Of a DNA stretch of 61,050 nucleotides, positions 59,661 to 61,050 are shown one piece after another. Positions within the stretch are counted from its first letter, which is position 1, and every line of letters begins with the position of its first letter. The stretch covers positions 1 through 61,050 of the forward strand of contig NZ_FMCU01000028.1 of assembly GCF_900091525.1 (NCBI RefSeq), read 5' to 3'. The stretch is from Micromonospora matsumotoense. Lineage in GTDB: Bacteria; Actinomycetota; Actinomycetes; Mycobacteriales; Micromonosporaceae. The translations under genes and the position numbers were made by a program. The notes under the pieces were generated by a model. That model was not told the origin of the DNA. It worked only from the letters and a program-made list of their open reading frames with translations, and ran no database searches.

Positions 59661-60536
59661 GTGATCAGCCCGCTCGTACGTCGGCGCAGGCTCGCCATGG
59701 AACTGATCGGCCTGCGCGACGAACACGGCTACTCGTCAGCTCGCGTCGCCACCGAGATCGGTGTTGCGCGCCAGCGAATCTCCCGGCTTGAGAACGGCCA
59801 CGTCGCTCCGGACCTCGATGAGACCATGCGGATTCTTCAGCTGTTCGGCGTTGACGAGGCGCGATGGCAACAGATCATGACCATCGCCCGGGAAGCGCAG
59901 GAGCGCGGCTGGTGGGCCAAGTACGCCGACGAGATGGGCAACCGCCAGGCCCTCTACGCGAACCTGGAAGCCGGTGCGAGTGAGATTCGCGAGTACCAGA
60001 TGGTCTACCTGCCCGGTCTGCTACAGATCCCGGCCTACACCGAGGCCCGCGTGCTGATGGACCGGCCCGCTGCGGCAACCTACAGCCACACCCGAGCCCT
60101 CGAAGCGCGCGCCGGCCGCCAGCGTATGTTGGGGCGACCCGGCGGCCCTAGCTACGAAGTGATCATCGATGAACTCGCCGTGCGTCGCTTCGCCGCACCC
60201 GCCCCGGTCATCGCCGACCAGCTCGACCACCTGGTGACAATGGGACACGAGCGTCCGCCGATCACCATCAGGGTTCTTCCCCTCGTCGCCCAGATCCGCC
60301 AACACGACGTGCCCCGATCGGCGTTCTTCGCGTACCGATACCCCGACCCGCACGATCCTGTTGTCGTCGCCGTCGACACGGTGACCAACGACCTCGTGCT
60401 GACGGAAGAGGTAGAAGTCACCCGATATCTTTCCCTGTACGACAGGCTCAGGGATGCGGCCATGCCGCCGAACGACAGTCTCAACTTCCTGGCCGCAGTG
60501 GCCGAGGAGATCAGGAGGAATTCTCACCATGAATAG
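59661..60536 (+). CDS. XRE-type regulator with DUF5753 domain
   Basis: The protein has 291 residues from GTG 59661, with GGAGGT as ribosome site. The N-terminal helix-turn-helix reads YSSARVATEIGVARQRISRL followed by ENGHVAPDLDETMRILQLF. From about residue 90 the DUF5753 domain shows WWAKYADEMGNRQALYANLE, YQMVYLPGLLQIPAYTEARV, TIRVLPLVAQ and VVVAVDTVTNDLVLTEEVE. Such regulators pair with DUF397 proteins in actinomycetes and control development or antibiotic genes. The start is divergent from the lanthipeptide-side operon, so it could control it. The upstream extension to 59388 is ignored. Confidence 0.88.
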   Translation: MISPLVRRRRLAMELIGLRDEHGYSSARVATEIGVARQRISRLENGHVAPDLDETMRILQLFGVDEARWQQIMTIAREAQERGWWAKYADEMGNRQALYANLEAGASEIREYQMVYLPGLLQIPAYTEARVLMDRPAAATYSHTRALEARAGRQRMLGRPGGPSYEVIIDELAVRRFAAPAPVIADQLDHLVTMGHERPPITIRVLPLVAQIRQHDVPRSAFFAYRYPDPHDPVVVAVDTVTNDLVLTEEVEVTRYLSLYDRLRDAAMPPNDSLNFLAAVAEEIRRNSHHE

Positions 60537-60729
60537 CGCGATGTTCGGCCCTTGGCGCAAGTCAACCCGAAGCGGCGGCGCCGACAACTGTGTCGAGGTC
60601 GCCACTGCACCGGACCGGCACATTGGTGTTCGGGACTCTAAGAACCCCCACGGCGGCGTCCTGGTGTTCGGACCGGACGTCTGGTCTGCCTTCGTTGAGG
60701 GGGTACGGGAAGGCGAGGTCGACCTCTAA
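60529..60729 (+). CDS. DUF397 protein (partner of the XRE/DUF5753 regulator)
   Basis: The protein has 66 residues starting MNSAMFGPWRKSTRSGGADN, with C-V-E-V and VRDSKNPHGGVLVFGPDVWS as the DUF397 hallmark. It overlaps the regulator stop by eight bases and AGGAGG precedes its ATG. DUF397/XRE pairs work as a unit, by analogy with BldB/WhiJ-type systems; the small protein is thought to modulate the regulator. Confidence 0.9.
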   Translation: MNSAMFGPWRKSTRSGGADNCVEVATAPDRHIGVRDSKNPHGGVLVFGPDVWSAFVEGVREGEVDL

Positions 60730-60949
60730 CTGGACGTTTCCTTCACCTTCGCGCCAGTGTGACCGATTGGCGCCCCGGCCTTGGCGGGGCAACATGTCCC
60801 ACTCGGGCCAGAATAGCCCCATCCCACCCGGCTCCACCCTGACCGGAAACGCAGCATTTCACCCCGGGATCGTGTCTGGTTCACATTCGGCTATACATCG
60901 ACGGACATGACGTCCGCCGACCCGGTGCCACGGCACCGTACGCCTGAAT

Positions 60950-61050
60950 CATGACCGCGCGACGAGCCTATCCGTCCGACCTATCCGACGCCCGATGGGC
61001 CCTGATCGCACCCCGTCTGACCGCATGGCGGCAGGCCCGCACCGACGCCG
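60950..61050 (+). CDS. IS5-family transposase, N-terminal part (runs off the window)
   Basis: From ATG 60950 the frame reads RAYPSDLSDARWALIAPRLT, the DUF4096 N-terminus of IS5-family transposases, and stays open to the window end. It belongs to an insertion sequence whose left end must lie between 60730 and 60950; I could not define the inverted repeat. Confidence 0.75.

Overview
The window is high-GC DNA with frequent GTG starts, 4-base stop/start overlaps (ATGA or GTGA) and actinobacterial families: an FxLD lanthipeptide, an XRE-DUF5753/DUF397 pair, a GPP34 protein, DUF6907-type Cys/His repeats and a type I-E cas set. It looks like an accessory island of an actinomycete, plausibly Micromonosporaceae. 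The taxon is an inference from gene content; no rRNA or tRNA gene was recognised.

Layout. 1-5232: a complete IS3-family element sits in casA, followed by casB, a frameshifted casC, casD and casE of a type I-E CRISPR-Cas system; cas3, cas1, cas2 and a clear array are not in view. 5445-7310 (minus): a wrecked copy of a lanthipeptide operon (LanB tail, frameshifted LanC, frameshifted and truncated SpaB_C-type gene). 7563-12435: a membrane protein, an nSTAND-WD40 ATPase and a small PGPGW-like membrane protein. 12457-13427: an IS5-group element with 21-bp inverted repeats. 14125-15470 and 27220-28565: two nearly identical copies of a two-gene membrane module. 16417-20859: a very large nuclease-like/helical-repeat protein cut at its 3' end by an IS630 element. 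20944-24651: two secreted or membrane proteins, a glycosyltransferase fragment beside CRISPR-repeat-like sequence, and a tyrosine recombinase with an AbrB-like partner. 25066-30417: a transposase relic, a Cys/His-repeat protein, module copy B, a hypothetical protein and an endonuclease VII-like gene.

30501-38450 (minus) is the most striking block: six tightly packed genes encoding a MukF/JetA-like helical protein, a small protein, a MukE/JetB-like protein, an SMC-like coiled-coil ATPase, a Hanks-type Ser/Thr kinase and a putative nuclease effector. It resembles Wadjet/MukBEF in layout but has a kinase and lacks a recognisable TOPRIM subunit; I know of no named system with this composition. 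38601-39802 is a graveyard of IS21 and IS3 pieces. 40633-43108 holds a DUF6338-like membrane protein and a lower-GC RusA plus REase/HEPN-like pair; a YaaC-like gene follows on the minus strand.

44478-59213 (minus) is a largely intact FxLD lanthipeptide locus: TPR-like protein, stand-alone SpaB_C protein, LanC, full LanB, a 52-residue precursor (50866-51024, flanked by two strong hairpins), two PIMT-like FxLD methyltransferases, then a DEDDh exonuclease, a small winged-helix protein, hypotheticals, a GNAT acetyltransferase, an APC permease and a GPP34 protein. An XRE/DUF5753-DUF397 pair (59661-60729) is divergent from it, and a second transposase starts at the window edge.

Functionally the window combines defence genes (partly decayed), a peptide natural-product locus with a decayed sibling, and many insertion sequences: a recombining genomic island.
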